From Chryseobacterium binzhouense (GTDB lineage Bacteria; Bacteroidota; Bacteroidia; Flavobacteriales; Weeksellaceae): a stretch of DNA of 64,000 nucleotides. Both the position numbers and the translations under genes were made by a program. Of this stretch, positions 1 through 7,758 are shown in pieces. The stretch is from contig NZ_VKOG01000001.1 in the NCBI RefSeq assembly GCF_007474545.1, positions 992,001-1,056,000 on the forward strand, given 5' to 3'. The notes beneath the pieces were generated by a model. The model worked only from the letters and a program-made list of their open reading frames with translations. It did no database searches and was not told where the DNA came from. The number at the start of each line of letters is the position of its first letter. Within the stretch, counting starts at the first letter, position 1.

Positions 1-2
1 CA

Positions 3-1061
3 AATGATCTAGCTAATAATAGTATTGCAATTTTTCATACGCGTTCATTTCAATCAATAACTACAAAAGTTCAATCAACATTTTGTCAGGTGACAACCCC
101 TGTGTCAAATACAGCTCCGGTAGTTAATGCCGGAAATGATTACACTATACCAGTTAATACACCTTTTAAATTAACGGGTTCTGCAACTGATGCACAGGCA
201 AATGCGCTTACCTATTGTTGGGAGCAAAATGACACTGGACCTGCGGGAAACTGGAATGTTCCGACAGGAAATGCACCTTTATTCAGATCATATTTACCAA
301 CGACAGTTCCACACCGTTACTTTCCAAGACTTCAGGATGTTTTGAACAATCAGGTAACAATAGGCGAGTTTTGGCCAAATTATGCAAGATCTATGGAGTT
401 TAGATTAACCGTTAGAGATAATAATGCCGGCTGTGGCGGAGTGGCAAATGATGATGTTATAATTACTGTTAATGGTACTTCTGGTCCTTTCAGAGTAACA
501 TCACCTTCTACAGCAGTATCATGGGCAGGTAACAGTTCTCAAACTGTAACATGGAATGTAGCAAACACAACTCTGGCGCCTGTAAACTGTGCAAATGTTA
601 GTATTTTACTTTCCACAGACGGAGGTCTTACTTATCCTATTACAATTCTGGCTTCAACACCAAATGATGGTTCTCAGGTAATTACTGTTCCAAATGTCAA
701 CACATCTCAGGCGAGAATTATGGTGGCAAGCGTAGGAAATGTTTTTTACCATATTAATCCGGCTACATTTAGTATTACCCAGACATTAAGTGTGGATGAA
801 GCTTCAATGGATGATGATGCATTTGTAATATATCCTAATCCGAGCAAAGGGATTTTAAATGTAAAATTCACTAAGCAGAACGATAACCATGATATCACTG
901 TTTATGATATGAGTGGTAAATTGGTTTTCAGAAAATTAAACAACACAGTAAACAAAGAAAGAATTGCAACATACAATTTAAGCAGTTTGATAAAAGGTGA
1001 ATATATAATCAGCATTAAATCTAAAACGATTGACAAATCAATAAAATGGATTAAAGAATAG
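3..1061 (+). CDS. Secreted metalloprotease (reprolysin-like), C-terminal part, T9SS substrate
   Basis: The reading frame is open to the left edge of the window, so this is only the C-terminal part of a larger gene; a GTG at 90 is not the true start. The part seen has Ig/fibronectin-like beta modules (around GNDYTIPVNT and the FRVTSPSTAVSWAGN region) and ends in a type A T9SS sorting domain starting near YPNPSKGIL, with the usual VYDMSGK and C-terminal K-rich strand. The segment from GNDYTIP through YFPRLQDVLN resembles the region after the catalytic domain in Bacteroidetes reprolysin-like (M12B) proteases; the catalytic HExxH motif would lie outside the window, so the protease assignment is inferred. 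A terminator follows at about 1088. Confidence 0.7.
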   Translation, partial: NDLANNSIAIFHTRSFQSITTKVQSTFCQVTTPVSNTAPVVNAGNDYTIPVNTPFKLTGSATDAQANALTYCWEQNDTGPAGNWNVPTGNAPLFRSYLPTTVPHRYFPRLQDVLNNQVTIGEFWPNYARSMEFRLTVRDNNAGCGGVANDDVIITVNGTSGPFRVTSPSTAVSWAGNSSQTVTWNVANTTLAPVNCANVSILLSTDGGLTYPITILASTPNDGSQVITVPNVNTSQARIMVASVGNVFYHINPATFSITQTLSVDEASMDDDAFVIYPNPSKGILNVKFTKQNDNHDITVYDMSGKLVFRKLNNTVNKERIATYNLSSLIKGEYIISIKSKTIDKSIKWIKE

Positions 1062-1087
1062 TTGATTTAAAATTAAAGCTAAACAGA

Positions 1088-1115
1088 AGAGAAGTATTTT
1101 TTGCTTCTCTTTTTC
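1088..1115 (+). terminator. Rho-independent terminator
   Basis: AGAGAAG (1088-1094) pairs with CTTCTCT (1104-1110) and is followed by a T run. It closes the metalloprotease gene. Confidence 0.7.
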
Positions 1116-1173
1116 ATTTTAAATGATCTCTAATTGAATTGATTTAGATTAAACTCTCCAACTTATTTTTCCT

Positions 1174-1181
1174 TATCTTTG
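1174..1181 (+). promoter_or_regulatory. Candidate -7 promoter element of the S1-domain gene
   Basis: TATCTTTG matches the Bacteroidetes -7 consensus TAnnTTTG exactly, 18 nt before the ATG at 1200. No TTG at ideal -33 spacing was found, so the call rests on the -7 box alone. Confidence 0.45.
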
Positions 1182-1199
1182 TCAGCTAAATAATCATTA

Positions 1200-2024
1200 A
1201 TGCAACCCGGAAAAACTCAGACTTTAAAAATTTCAGAAAAAAACAATTCAGGATGGATTTTAGAAGACAATAGCGGTGAAAAAGCTTTTTTGTCTAAGAT
1301 TTTCATTGATGAAGAAAAAGAAGTTGGAGAAGAAGTTGAAGTATTTATTTATCAGGATGATAATAAGCTGAAAGCAACAACAGAAATTCCGTTGGCGGAA
1401 GTAGGCGAGTTTGCGGTAATGAGCTGTGTGCAAAGCCTCCCTAGCGGAGCATTTATGGATTGGGGAATTATCAAGGATTTGTTTATTCCTTATAAGCAGC
1501 AGAAAACCAAAATTATTGAAGGTAAAAGATATCTGGTGTATTTGTACATAGATGAAGATTTTGAGTTAATTACCGGAACTACAAAGTTTAAACGGAATCC
1601 TCAATACGAAAATCTTCCATTTCAACAAGGGGATAAAGTGGATTTGATTATGATGAACGAAAGCGAACTGGGCTGGAATGTAGTCATTAATAAAAAATAC
1701 ATCGGTCTGATCTATGCCTCTGATGTTTTCAAAAAATTGTATCCGTTATCTGAAGAGCAGGGCTACATCAAAGAAATTCGTGAGGACGGAAAAATAGATG
1801 TTTCTCTTCAGCCTCAGGGTTTTGAAAATATTGATGAATTTAAGCAGAAAATTCTTACAAGACTTGAAGAAAATTTCGGATTACTTCATCTTTCAGATAA
1901 GTCTTCACCGGAGGATATCAAAGATGAGGTTCAGATGAGCAAAAAGAATTTCAAAAAAGCAATCGGCGGATTATATAAAGATAAATTAATAGAAATTCTT
2001 GACGATAAAATCAGGCTTCTGTGA
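1200..2024 (+). CDS. S1-like RNA-binding protein (CvfB family)
   Basis: This 274-residue protein has the tandem OB/S1-like layout of CvfB: an N-terminal S1-like segment, a second around LPSGAFMDWGIIKDLFIPY (a very typical CvfB stretch), a third around GWNVVINKKYIGLIYASDVF, and a C-terminal winged-helix-like segment (KKAIGGLYKDKLIEILDDKIRL). CvfB proteins are cytoplasmic RNA-binding proteins; in Staphylococcus aureus one modulates virulence gene expression, but the role in Bacteroidetes is not established. The start ATG follows a good -7 box. It stands alone and converges on nadE across a shared hairpin. Confidence 0.85.
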   Translation: MQPGKTQTLKISEKNNSGWILEDNSGEKAFLSKIFIDEEKEVGEEVEVFIYQDDNKLKATTEIPLAEVGEFAVMSCVQSLPSGAFMDWGIIKDLFIPYKQQKTKIIEGKRYLVYLYIDEDFELITGTTKFKRNPQYENLPFQQGDKVDLIMMNESELGWNVVINKKYIGLIYASDVFKKLYPLSEEQGYIKEIREDGKIDVSLQPQGFENIDEFKQKILTRLEENFGLLHLSDKSSPEDIKDEVQMSKKNFKKAIGGLYKDKLIEILDDKIRLL

Positions 2025-2046
2025 AAATTTTTCAGCATAAAAATAA

Positions 2047-2080
2047 AAAGGCTCAGATTGTATTGTCTAAGCCTTTATTT
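2047..2080. terminator. Bidirectional terminator between converging genes
   Basis: AAAGGCTCAGA (2047-2057) and TCTAAGCCTTT (2066-2076) form a stem with one mismatch. T-rich runs on both strands suit use by the S1 gene (+) and nadE (-). Confidence 0.65.
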
Positions 2081-2098
2081 TATTTCTAAGATTGGCTC

Positions 2099-2890
2099 TT
2101 AATTCCGCCATTCTTCATTGATGTCGCATATAGGAATAGGAACCATTTTATGTTTTGCAGCCTTATGCATTCTGTCGAAAATTATAAAAACTTCTTTATC
2201 CCGACCTTCATAATCATCAGCTGTTTTTGTGCCGTATTCTTTCTGAATTTTTTCCAGCTCCGGATAAGTTGCGCCAATTTGCTGCTCATCGGTTCGGTCT
2301 ACATCCCACAATCCGTCTGTAGGAATTGCATTTTTAATGCTTTCAGGAAGATTCAGCGCTTTTGCCAGTTCATAAACTTCCGTTTTATAAAGGTCAGCAA
2401 TTGGCGAAACATCTACGCCCCCATCACCGTATTTAGTATAAAATCCGATTCCGAAATCCTCTACTTTATTTCCTGTTCCGCACACCAAAAGTCCGTTAAT
2501 CTGCCCGTAGTAATATAATGTAAGCATTCTTAATCGTGATCTTGTATTGGCAAAAGCCAGTTTTTCATTGGGGAATTCGTCATCTTTTACATCAAAAATA
2601 TTGTGTAAAGCTTCAAAAGGAACGTTGAGATCTACCGTAAATCCTTCTACATTGGTAAAGTTTTCTTTAAGGAAATCAATCTGTTCCAGAGCTCTTGAGA
2701 TCTGATCTTCCTGCTGTCTGATCGGCATTTCAATAACCACAGTTTTCAGCCCTGTCATGGCACATAGTGTGGAAACAACACCGGAATCTACACCTCCGGA
2801 AACTCCTATAATATATCCTTGTGCGTTAGCTTTTTTTGCATAATCTTTCAGCCATTCAATGATGTGGTCTATAACCTTTTGTGTTTGCAT
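2099..2890 (-). CDS. nadE: NAD+ synthetase, ammonia-dependent
   Basis: NadE makes NAD+ from nicotinate adenine dinucleotide, ATP and ammonia, the last step of NAD synthesis, in the cytoplasm. The 263-residue protein has the PP-loop ATP-binding motif SGGVDS at residues 31-36, and later TGNKVEDFGIGFYTKYGDGGVDVSPIADL, typical of the NadE active site. There is no N-terminal nitrilase/glutaminase domain, so ammonia is expected as nitrogen donor. It lies near gldB, an association I recall from other flavobacteria. Start ATG at 2890. Confidence 0.93.
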   Translation of the reverse strand: MQTQKVIDHIIEWLKDYAKKANAQGYIIGVSGGVDSGVVSTLCAMTGLKTVVIEMPIRQQEDQISRALEQIDFLKENFTNVEGFTVDLNVPFEALHNIFDVKDDEFPNEKLAFANTRSRLRMLTLYYYGQINGLLVCGTGNKVEDFGIGFYTKYGDGGVDVSPIADLYKTEVYELAKALNLPESIKNAIPTDGLWDVDRTDEQQIGATYPELEKIQKEYGTKTADDYEGRDKEVFIIFDRMHKAAKHKMVPIPICDINEEWRN

Positions 2891-2942
2891 ATTTTATTTT
2901 TTAGGGCGAATCTTATGATTTCAATGCATTCGCTGTTATACT

Positions 2943-3476
2943 TTATTTTAAAAATTTTATTCTGTCAATTTCATACCAAAAACATTTGTCTCCTTCATCG
3001 GTGAAAGTTTCTTTCTCCTCGAAACCTAATTTTCTCAGCACATGATTGGATGCATCATTATTTACATCTGCATACGCATAAATTTTCTTAAGGTTCATGG
3101 TATTAAATCCAAAATTTAAAACGGCTGAAGAACTTTCAGTAGCATAGCCTTTTCCCCAATGTTCAGGTGTGAAGCGGTAACCAAGATCATAAATGTTTTT
3201 ATGATTATTGATTTCTTTAATCAGTTTAAGTCCGCTCCAGCCAATGAGCTGATGATTTTCTTTTTTAATGACAGCCCATCTTCCGATTCCGTTTTCATGG
3301 TATTGGGTTCGGATATTTTTTATCATTTCTACACTTTGGCTGATATCGGTAAGTGGCTTTATACCAACATATTTTACGACTTCAGGATTGCTGTCCATAG
3401 CAAAGAAACCTTCTGTATCTTCAGGAATTATTTCTCTTAAAAGAAGTCTTTCGGTTTCAATGAATATTTTTGCCAT
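2943..3476 (-). CDS. GNAT N-acetyltransferase, RimJ/RimL-like
   Basis: The 177-residue protein opens with FIETERLLLREI, the usual first strand of RimJ/RimL-type acetyltransferases, and carries the acetyl-CoA-binding segment GYRFTPEHWGKGYATESS (residues about 101-118) and the late LGFEEKETF strand. Members use acetyl-CoA to acetylate ribosomal protein N-termini, amino acids or small molecules; the substrate here cannot be read from sequence. It lies just upstream of nadE on the same strand with a gap of about 50 nt, so they may be co-transcribed. It is divergent from gldB. Confidence 0.85.
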   Translation of the reverse strand: MAKIFIETERLLLREIIPEDTEGFFAMDSNPEVVKYVGIKPLTDISQSVEMIKNIRTQYHENGIGRWAVIKKENHQLIGWSGLKLIKEINNHKNIYDLGYRFTPEHWGKGYATESSSAVLNFGFNTMNLKKIYAYADVNNDASNHVLRKLGFEEKETFTDEGDKCFWYEIDRIKFLK

Positions 3477-3486
3477 TAATTTTCCT

Positions 3487-3494
3487 TATTTTTG
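3487..3494 (+). promoter_or_regulatory. Candidate -7 promoter element of gldB
   Basis: TATTTTTG fits TAnnTTTG, 24 nt before the gldB ATG in the 42-nt gap between divergent genes. The nearest TTG (3470-3472) is only 14 nt upstream, closer than ideal. Confidence 0.4.
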
Positions 3495-3518
3495 TATACT
3501 TAATTCTATGTAAAAATA

Positions 3519-4505
3519 ATGAAGATTTTTAAAATTGCTATCCTTTCTCTTGTTTTAGTTTTAAGTTTAAATTCCTGTAAGAAAGATCAGGAAAAACAAT
3601 GGAAAGTAGAAATCAAAAATCCTGCTGAAAAAGTGGAAGTGACCGATATTTCCAAAATATTTTACGATCCTGATGTTCCGTTGGAAAAATTTAAGGCTCA
3701 GTTTCCGTGGTTTCAGGGAACAGTTTCGGATGAAGACTTTGCCAAAAACAAAGTAAACCAAACCGAAATAAAAATTTATAAAGAAGCAATTTCCAAAATT
3801 GATCAGGCGAAATTACAGAAAGAACTTCAGGATCTTTTTTCGCATATCAAATATTATTTTCCCGAATTTAAAACACCGAAAGTTTTCCTGTTTTCATCAA
3901 GTCTGCAGATGATTCAGGATCCTATTCTGTATGATGATAAAACCAATTTTCTGTTTATTGACGTATCAGGATTTATGGGGAATAAAAATCCTAATTATAC
4001 AGGTTTGGAAGAATATTTTCAAAAATCTATGAATCCGAATAATATTGTTCCTAAGATTTCTAGAGTTTTTGCGGAAAATATTGTTCCATTCTCTACAGAT
4101 CACCAGAAATTTATAGATTTACTGGTTTATAACGGCAAAATGATGATTCTCCAGGATGCTTTCCTTCCGGAAACTCCTGATCATCTGAAAATTGATTATG
4201 ATCAGAAACAATATCAATGGGCTTCTTCCAACGAACCCAACATTTACAATTATTTTGTGGAAAATAATTTAATATTTGGGGATGATCACCGTTTAATTGA
4301 CCGTTTCATCAATCCTGGACCTTTTTCCAAATTCTATACAGAAATTGATAATGAGTCTTCTCCAATGGTAGGAGTTTTTATAGGATGGCAGATTTGTAAA
4401 GAATTTTTAAATAAAAACCCTGAAATTAAATTGGCAGATTTCCTCAAAATGGATGCAACAGAAATTTTTAATAAATCAGGATATAAACCAAAATTAGAAG
4501 AGTAA
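3519..4505 (+). CDS. gldB: Gliding motility lipoprotein GldB
   Basis: The 328-residue protein has a lipoprotein signal ending LSLNSC (Cys20) and matches GldB over its length: the KIFYDPDVPLEKFKAQFPWFQGTVSD segment near residue 46 and the GVFIGWQICKEFL segment near the C-terminus are family hallmarks. GldB is needed for gliding and T9SS function in Flavobacterium johnsoniae, though its biochemical role is unclear. Here it is followed 34 nt later by gldC, the same order as in F. johnsoniae. Many Chryseobacterium-like bacteria keep gld genes for T9SS without gliding. Confidence 0.92.
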   Translation: MKIFKIAILSLVLVLSLNSCKKDQEKQWKVEIKNPAEKVEVTDISKIFYDPDVPLEKFKAQFPWFQGTVSDEDFAKNKVNQTEIKIYKEAISKIDQAKLQKELQDLFSHIKYYFPEFKTPKVFLFSSSLQMIQDPILYDDKTNFLFIDVSGFMGNKNPNYTGLEEYFQKSMNPNNIVPKISRVFAENIVPFSTDHQKFIDLLVYNGKMMILQDAFLPETPDHLKIDYDQKQYQWASSNEPNIYNYFVENNLIFGDDHRLIDRFINPGPFSKFYTEIDNESSPMVGVFIGWQICKEFLNKNPEIKLADFLKMDATEIFNKSGYKPKLEE

Positions 4506-4539
4506 ATGCAACTCACTAAAATATAAGAAAATAGATAAA

Positions 4540-4866
4540 ATGAGAAAAACTCAGATTACAATAGATGTAGAGCTGGACGAGAACCACATCCCTGAAAATA
4601 TGACATGGAACGCTCAAGATGGCGGTGTTGAGAAAGAACCAACAAAGGCAACCATGATTTCAGTTTGGGATGACAAAGCGATGGAAGCTTTAAGGATAGA
4701 TCTCTGGACCAAAGATATGCCCGTAGATCAGATGAAAATGTTTATCCATCAGATTTTGGTTTCTTTAGGAAATACTTACCAAAGAGCTACAGGTGAAGAA
4801 GATGTAGCACAGTGGATGGAACAGATGGCTGAAGAATTTGCGGTAAAATCTGCTATTAAAATGTAA
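4540..4866 (+). CDS. gldC: Gliding motility protein GldC
   Basis: The 108-residue soluble protein matches GldC: MRKTQITIDVELDENHIPE at the start, the EPTKATMISVWDDK core, and the WTKDMPVDQMKMF segment. It has no signal peptide, so it is likely cytoplasmic. GldC supports efficient gliding in F. johnsoniae but is less critical than GldB. It almost certainly shares a transcript with gldB 34 nt upstream. Confidence 0.92.
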   Translation: MRKTQITIDVELDENHIPENMTWNAQDGGVEKEPTKATMISVWDDKAMEALRIDLWTKDMPVDQMKMFIHQILVSLGNTYQRATGEEDVAQWMEQMAEEFAVKSAIKM

Positions 4867-4943
4867 ACAATGAATGTAACAGTCTACCAAAGTACCAATC
4901 ATTGGTGAACTGGTATATTGATACATTGCTAAATTATAAAATA

Positions 4944-6083
4944 ATGAATTTCAATACAAAAGTTATACACGGCGGGCAACATCATGAGTCTGCAACAGGT
5001 TCTGTAAATGTTCCTGTATTTTTAACCTCAACATTTGCACAAAAATCTCCGGGAGTACATTCAGGATATGAATATTCAAGAGCAGCAAACCCGACCAGAC
5101 AGGCTTTGGAAGACTCTTTGGCAAGCATCGAAAATGGTGCGAAAGGCTTGGCTTTCGGTTCTGGTTTGGCAGCAATCGACTGTGTTTTAAAATTATTGAA
5201 TCCGGGTGATGAAGTAGTTGCAGTAGACGATTTATACGGCGGTACTTACAGAATGTTTACAAGGCTTTTTGAAAAATATCAGTTGAAATTTACCTTTGTA
5301 AGCTTTGATGACGTTTCTAAAATTAATGATCTGATCACTGATAAAACTAAGTTGATCTGGGTTGAGACTCCAACGAATCCATTGATGAAATTGGTAGACA
5401 TCAAAGCGGTGGTAGAAATTGCAAAAGGAAAAGATATTCTGGTTGCGGTAGATAATACCTTTGCAACACCTTACCTGCAGAGACCCATTGATTTGGGAGC
5501 CGATATTGTGATGCACTCAGCAACAAAATATTTAGGAGGACATTCTGATGTAATCGCAGGAGCTTTGATTGCCAAAGATGCAGAATTGGGAGAAAAATTA
5601 CACTTCATTCAGTTTGCAAGTGGCGGAATTTTAGGACCTCATGATTCTTATTTGGTTTTGAGAGGGATTAAAACATTGGCTTTGAGGGTTCAGAGACATT
5701 CTGAAAACGGAATGGCTGTTGCAAAATATCTGGAATCTCATCCTGCTGTTGATAAAGTAATTTATCCCGGATTGGAATCTCATCCGCAGTATGAACTGGC
5801 AAAATCTCAGATGAAAGATTTCGGAGGAATGGTTTCTTTCACTTTTAAATCGGGTAAAAAAGAAGATGCGGTCAAATTTTTAGAAAGAGTAAAGGTTTTC
5901 ACTTTGGCAGAATCTTTAGGCGGAGTAGAATCTCTTGCCAATCATCCTGCTTTGATGACTCATGCATCTATTCCGGCGGAAAAACGTGCAGAATTAGGAA
6001 TTACAGATGATTTGGTTCGTTTAAGTGTTGGAATCGAAGATGCAGAGGATCTGATTGCAGATTTAGAAAGAGCATTTTCTTAG
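4944..6083 (+). CDS. PLP-dependent trans-sulfuration enzyme (cystathionine gamma-synthase/lyase)
   Basis: The 379-residue protein belongs to the Cys/Met metabolism PLP enzyme family. SATKYLGGHSDV holds the Schiff-base lysine (about Lys195), GSGLAAIDCVLKLL and YEYSRAANPTR are the substrate/PLP-phosphate segments, and the end (SLGGVESLANHPALMTHASIP...VRLSVGIED) is canonical. Gamma-synthase and gamma/beta-lyase activities cannot be separated by eye. A longer frame starts at 4902, but ATG 4944 (MNFNTKVIHGG) matches the family N-terminus; the bases before it belong to a short intergenic repeat. A terminator follows. Confidence 0.9.
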   Translation: MNFNTKVIHGGQHHESATGSVNVPVFLTSTFAQKSPGVHSGYEYSRAANPTRQALEDSLASIENGAKGLAFGSGLAAIDCVLKLLNPGDEVVAVDDLYGGTYRMFTRLFEKYQLKFTFVSFDDVSKINDLITDKTKLIWVETPTNPLMKLVDIKAVVEIAKGKDILVAVDNTFATPYLQRPIDLGADIVMHSATKYLGGHSDVIAGALIAKDAELGEKLHFIQFASGGILGPHDSYLVLRGIKTLALRVQRHSENGMAVAKYLESHPAVDKVIYPGLESHPQYELAKSQMKDFGGMVSFTFKSGKKEDAVKFLERVKVFTLAESLGGVESLANHPALMTHASIPAEKRAELGITDDLVRLSVGIEDAEDLIADLERAFS

Positions 6084-6090
6084 ATAAATA

Positions 6091-6130
6091 AAGCCTAAAC
6101 ATCCGTTTTTAGCGGATGTTTTAGGTTTAA
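6091..6130 (+). terminator. Rho-independent terminator
   Basis: CCTAAACATCCG pairs with CGGATGTTTTAGG (one bulged base) around a TTTTTAG loop just after the trans-sulfuration gene. Confidence 0.65.
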
Positions 6131-6143
6131 ATAATAATTATCA

Positions 6144-6590
6144 ATGAGAATTACAAGAAAGGCTGATATTAAAGATATAGATCAGTTAGCAGAGTTATTT
6201 GATCAGTACAGGAGTTTTTACCATAAGGATTCGGATATTCAGAAAGCTGCAATATTTTTAACAGAGAGAATTGAAAATAAAGATTCTGCAATTTTTGTAG
6301 CTGAATCTGAAGGAAATTTAGCTGGTTTTGTGCAGCTGTATCCGTTATTTTCCTCAACCAGAATGAAGCGTTATTGGTTGCTGAATGATTTGTTTGTAAA
6401 TGAATATTATCGTGGAAGTGGTTTTTCAAAAGCATTAATTGAAGAAGCAAAGGATTTGGCAAAATCAACAAATGCCTGCGGTATTCTTCTTGAAACCGGA
6501 AAATCTAACGACATCGGAAATAAATTATATCCAAGCTGTGGTTTTGAGTTATACGATGAAGTGAATTTCTACGAATGGACGACCGAATAA
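6144..6590 (+). CDS. GNAT family N-acetyltransferase
   Basis: The 148-residue protein begins RITRKADIKDIDQLAELFDQYRSFY, has the central strand-helix YWLLNDLFVNEYYRGSGFSKALIEEAKDLA (acetyl-CoA pyrophosphate loop at residues about 85-100), and ends with CGFELYDEVNFYEW. This matches a common small GNAT subgroup in Bacteroidetes; the substrate is not known. It starts 14 nt after the terminator of the previous gene. The DinB-like gene follows about 80 nt later across a short repeat. Confidence 0.83.
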   Translation: MRITRKADIKDIDQLAELFDQYRSFYHKDSDIQKAAIFLTERIENKDSAIFVAESEGNLAGFVQLYPLFSSTRMKRYWLLNDLFVNEYYRGSGFSKALIEEAKDLAKSTNACGILLETGKSNDIGNKLYPSCGFELYDEVNFYEWTTE

Positions 6591-6668
6591 TTATTTAACA
6601 ATATATCATTTAACAGGTTGCCAAAAATTGTTATACTGATACACTACTAAATTGCTAAATTCAATTTG

Positions 6669-7172
6669 ATGACTGATTTTCAAAAATACATCCAAAGATA
6701 TTTAGACTTAATTCCATCTGAAAGCTGGCTGGAAGAACTTAAAAACTGTGGAGAAAAAACGTTTAAAATTTATTCTGAAATTTCAGAAGAACAATCGCTT
6801 TTTGCTTATGCTGATGGAAAATGGACCCTGAAGGAATTGCTTTTGCATCTTTCGGATACGGAAAGGGTCTTTCAGTACAGAATTCTGGCTATTGCGAGAG
6901 GAGATCAGAATGAGTTGCCGGGTTTTGACGAAGAACTTTATGCTAACCAGTCTTTTGCAAACGAAAGAACACTGAATTCTTTGCTTGAAGAATATCAGCT
7001 GATCAGAAAATCTTCACAGATTTTACTGGAAAGTGCTCATTCTTCTGCATTGAAAAATATCGGAACAGCAAACGGAAACAGAATTTCCGCAGAAACCATA
7101 GGACAACTGATTGTGGGGCATAATATTCACCATTTGAATATTATTGAAGAGAGGTATTTACCAAGCTTATAA
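6669..7172 (+). CDS. DinB-like (DfsB/YfiT-type) putative metal-dependent hydrolase
   Basis: The 167-residue protein has the DinB four-helix-bundle signature: WTLKELLLHLSDTERVFQYRILAIARGD (first metal His at about residue 60) and IGQLIVGHNIHHLNIIEERY near the end with the other histidines. In characterised relatives these residues bind a divalent metal, sometimes for thiol-transferase or hydrolase activity; the substrate here is unknown. ATG 6669 is chosen over the TTG at 6666. No partner gene is evident. Confidence 0.85.
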   Translation: MTDFQKYIQRYLDLIPSESWLEELKNCGEKTFKIYSEISEEQSLFAYADGKWTLKELLLHLSDTERVFQYRILAIARGDQNELPGFDEELYANQSFANERTLNSLLEEYQLIRKSSQILLESAHSSALKNIGTANGNRISAETIGQLIVGHNIHHLNIIEERYLPSL

Positions 7173-7189
7173 GTAAAAATTTCTATTAA

Positions 7190-7564
7190 TTAAGTCGAAG
7201 CAGCTTTCTCCTTTTCTAACGCCATTTGCATTTTTTTGCATTCAGGACTTTGGTATTTTGATTCCCATTCTTCAAGAAGATAAAGAATCGGCAATAACGC
7301 CAAACCTTTTTCAGTTAAAGAATACTCAACCCGGGGAGGAATTTCTTTAAACTCTTCACGGATAATCAAACCATCAGTTTCCATTTCCCGAAGCTGATCT
7401 GTCAGAACTTTTCTGGAAATTACATTAATTCTCACAGCAAGTTCTCCAAAACGTAATTTTCTGTCTTTAATTACCAAAGCAATAATAGGTTTCCACTTAC
7501 TGCCCAATGCTGACATTGCTTTGCCGAGCGGACAGTTATATTTCATCATTTCATTTTTTTTCAT
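7190..7564 (-). CDS. HxlR family transcriptional regulator
   Basis: The 124-residue protein is a winged-helix regulator of the HxlR type: the N-terminal CPLGKAMSALGSKWKPIIALVI (Cys11 and the conserved GxKW segment) and LRFGELAVRINVISRKVLTDQLREMETDGLI are diagnostic. HxlR proteins often sense electrophiles or oxidants through the N-terminal cysteine and control a divergent oxidoreductase. Here the divergent neighbour is an Old Yellow Enzyme, and the gap between them holds a repeated GTTAC array and an inverted repeat, which makes a local regulatory pair likely. Confidence 0.9.
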   Translation of the reverse strand: MKKNEMMKYNCPLGKAMSALGSKWKPIIALVIKDRKLRFGELAVRINVISRKVLTDQLREMETDGLIIREEFKEIPPRVEYSLTEKGLALLPILYLLEEWESKYQSPECKKMQMALEKEKAAST

Positions 7565-7626
7565 AATCAGATATTTTTAAGGTACATACAACAGCTTGTT
7601 CTTACTCAGATTTTATTTTTAGTGAT

Positions 7627-7735
7627 GTTACATCTAATCGTTACTTTATGGTTACCATCACTGGTTACTGCAAAGTTACTACTTTTTTTTATTGAAAGAT
7701 ACAAATGTGAACTATTATTAGTTACTTTGTGTAAC
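7627..7735. promoter_or_regulatory. GTTAC operator array between HxlR gene and Old Yellow Enzyme gene
   Basis: GTTAC occurs at 7627, 7640, 7651, 7664 and 7675, spaced 13, 11, 13 and 11 nt, so the pairs repeat every 24 nt. A sixth copy at 7721 faces GTAAC at 7731, making a perfect GTTAC-N5-GTAAC inverted repeat. That repeat overlaps a near-consensus -7 box (TACTTTG) in front of the gene at 7759. Binding by the HxlR protein is inferred. Confidence 0.6.
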
Positions 7736-7758
7736 AATTAATATTTAAGCATAAATAA

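Noticed and set aside
4902-4943. N-terminal extension of the trans-sulfuration enzyme from 4902
   Set aside because: The extra 14 residues come from intergenic repeat text and do not fit the family, which starts at MNFNTKVIHGG.
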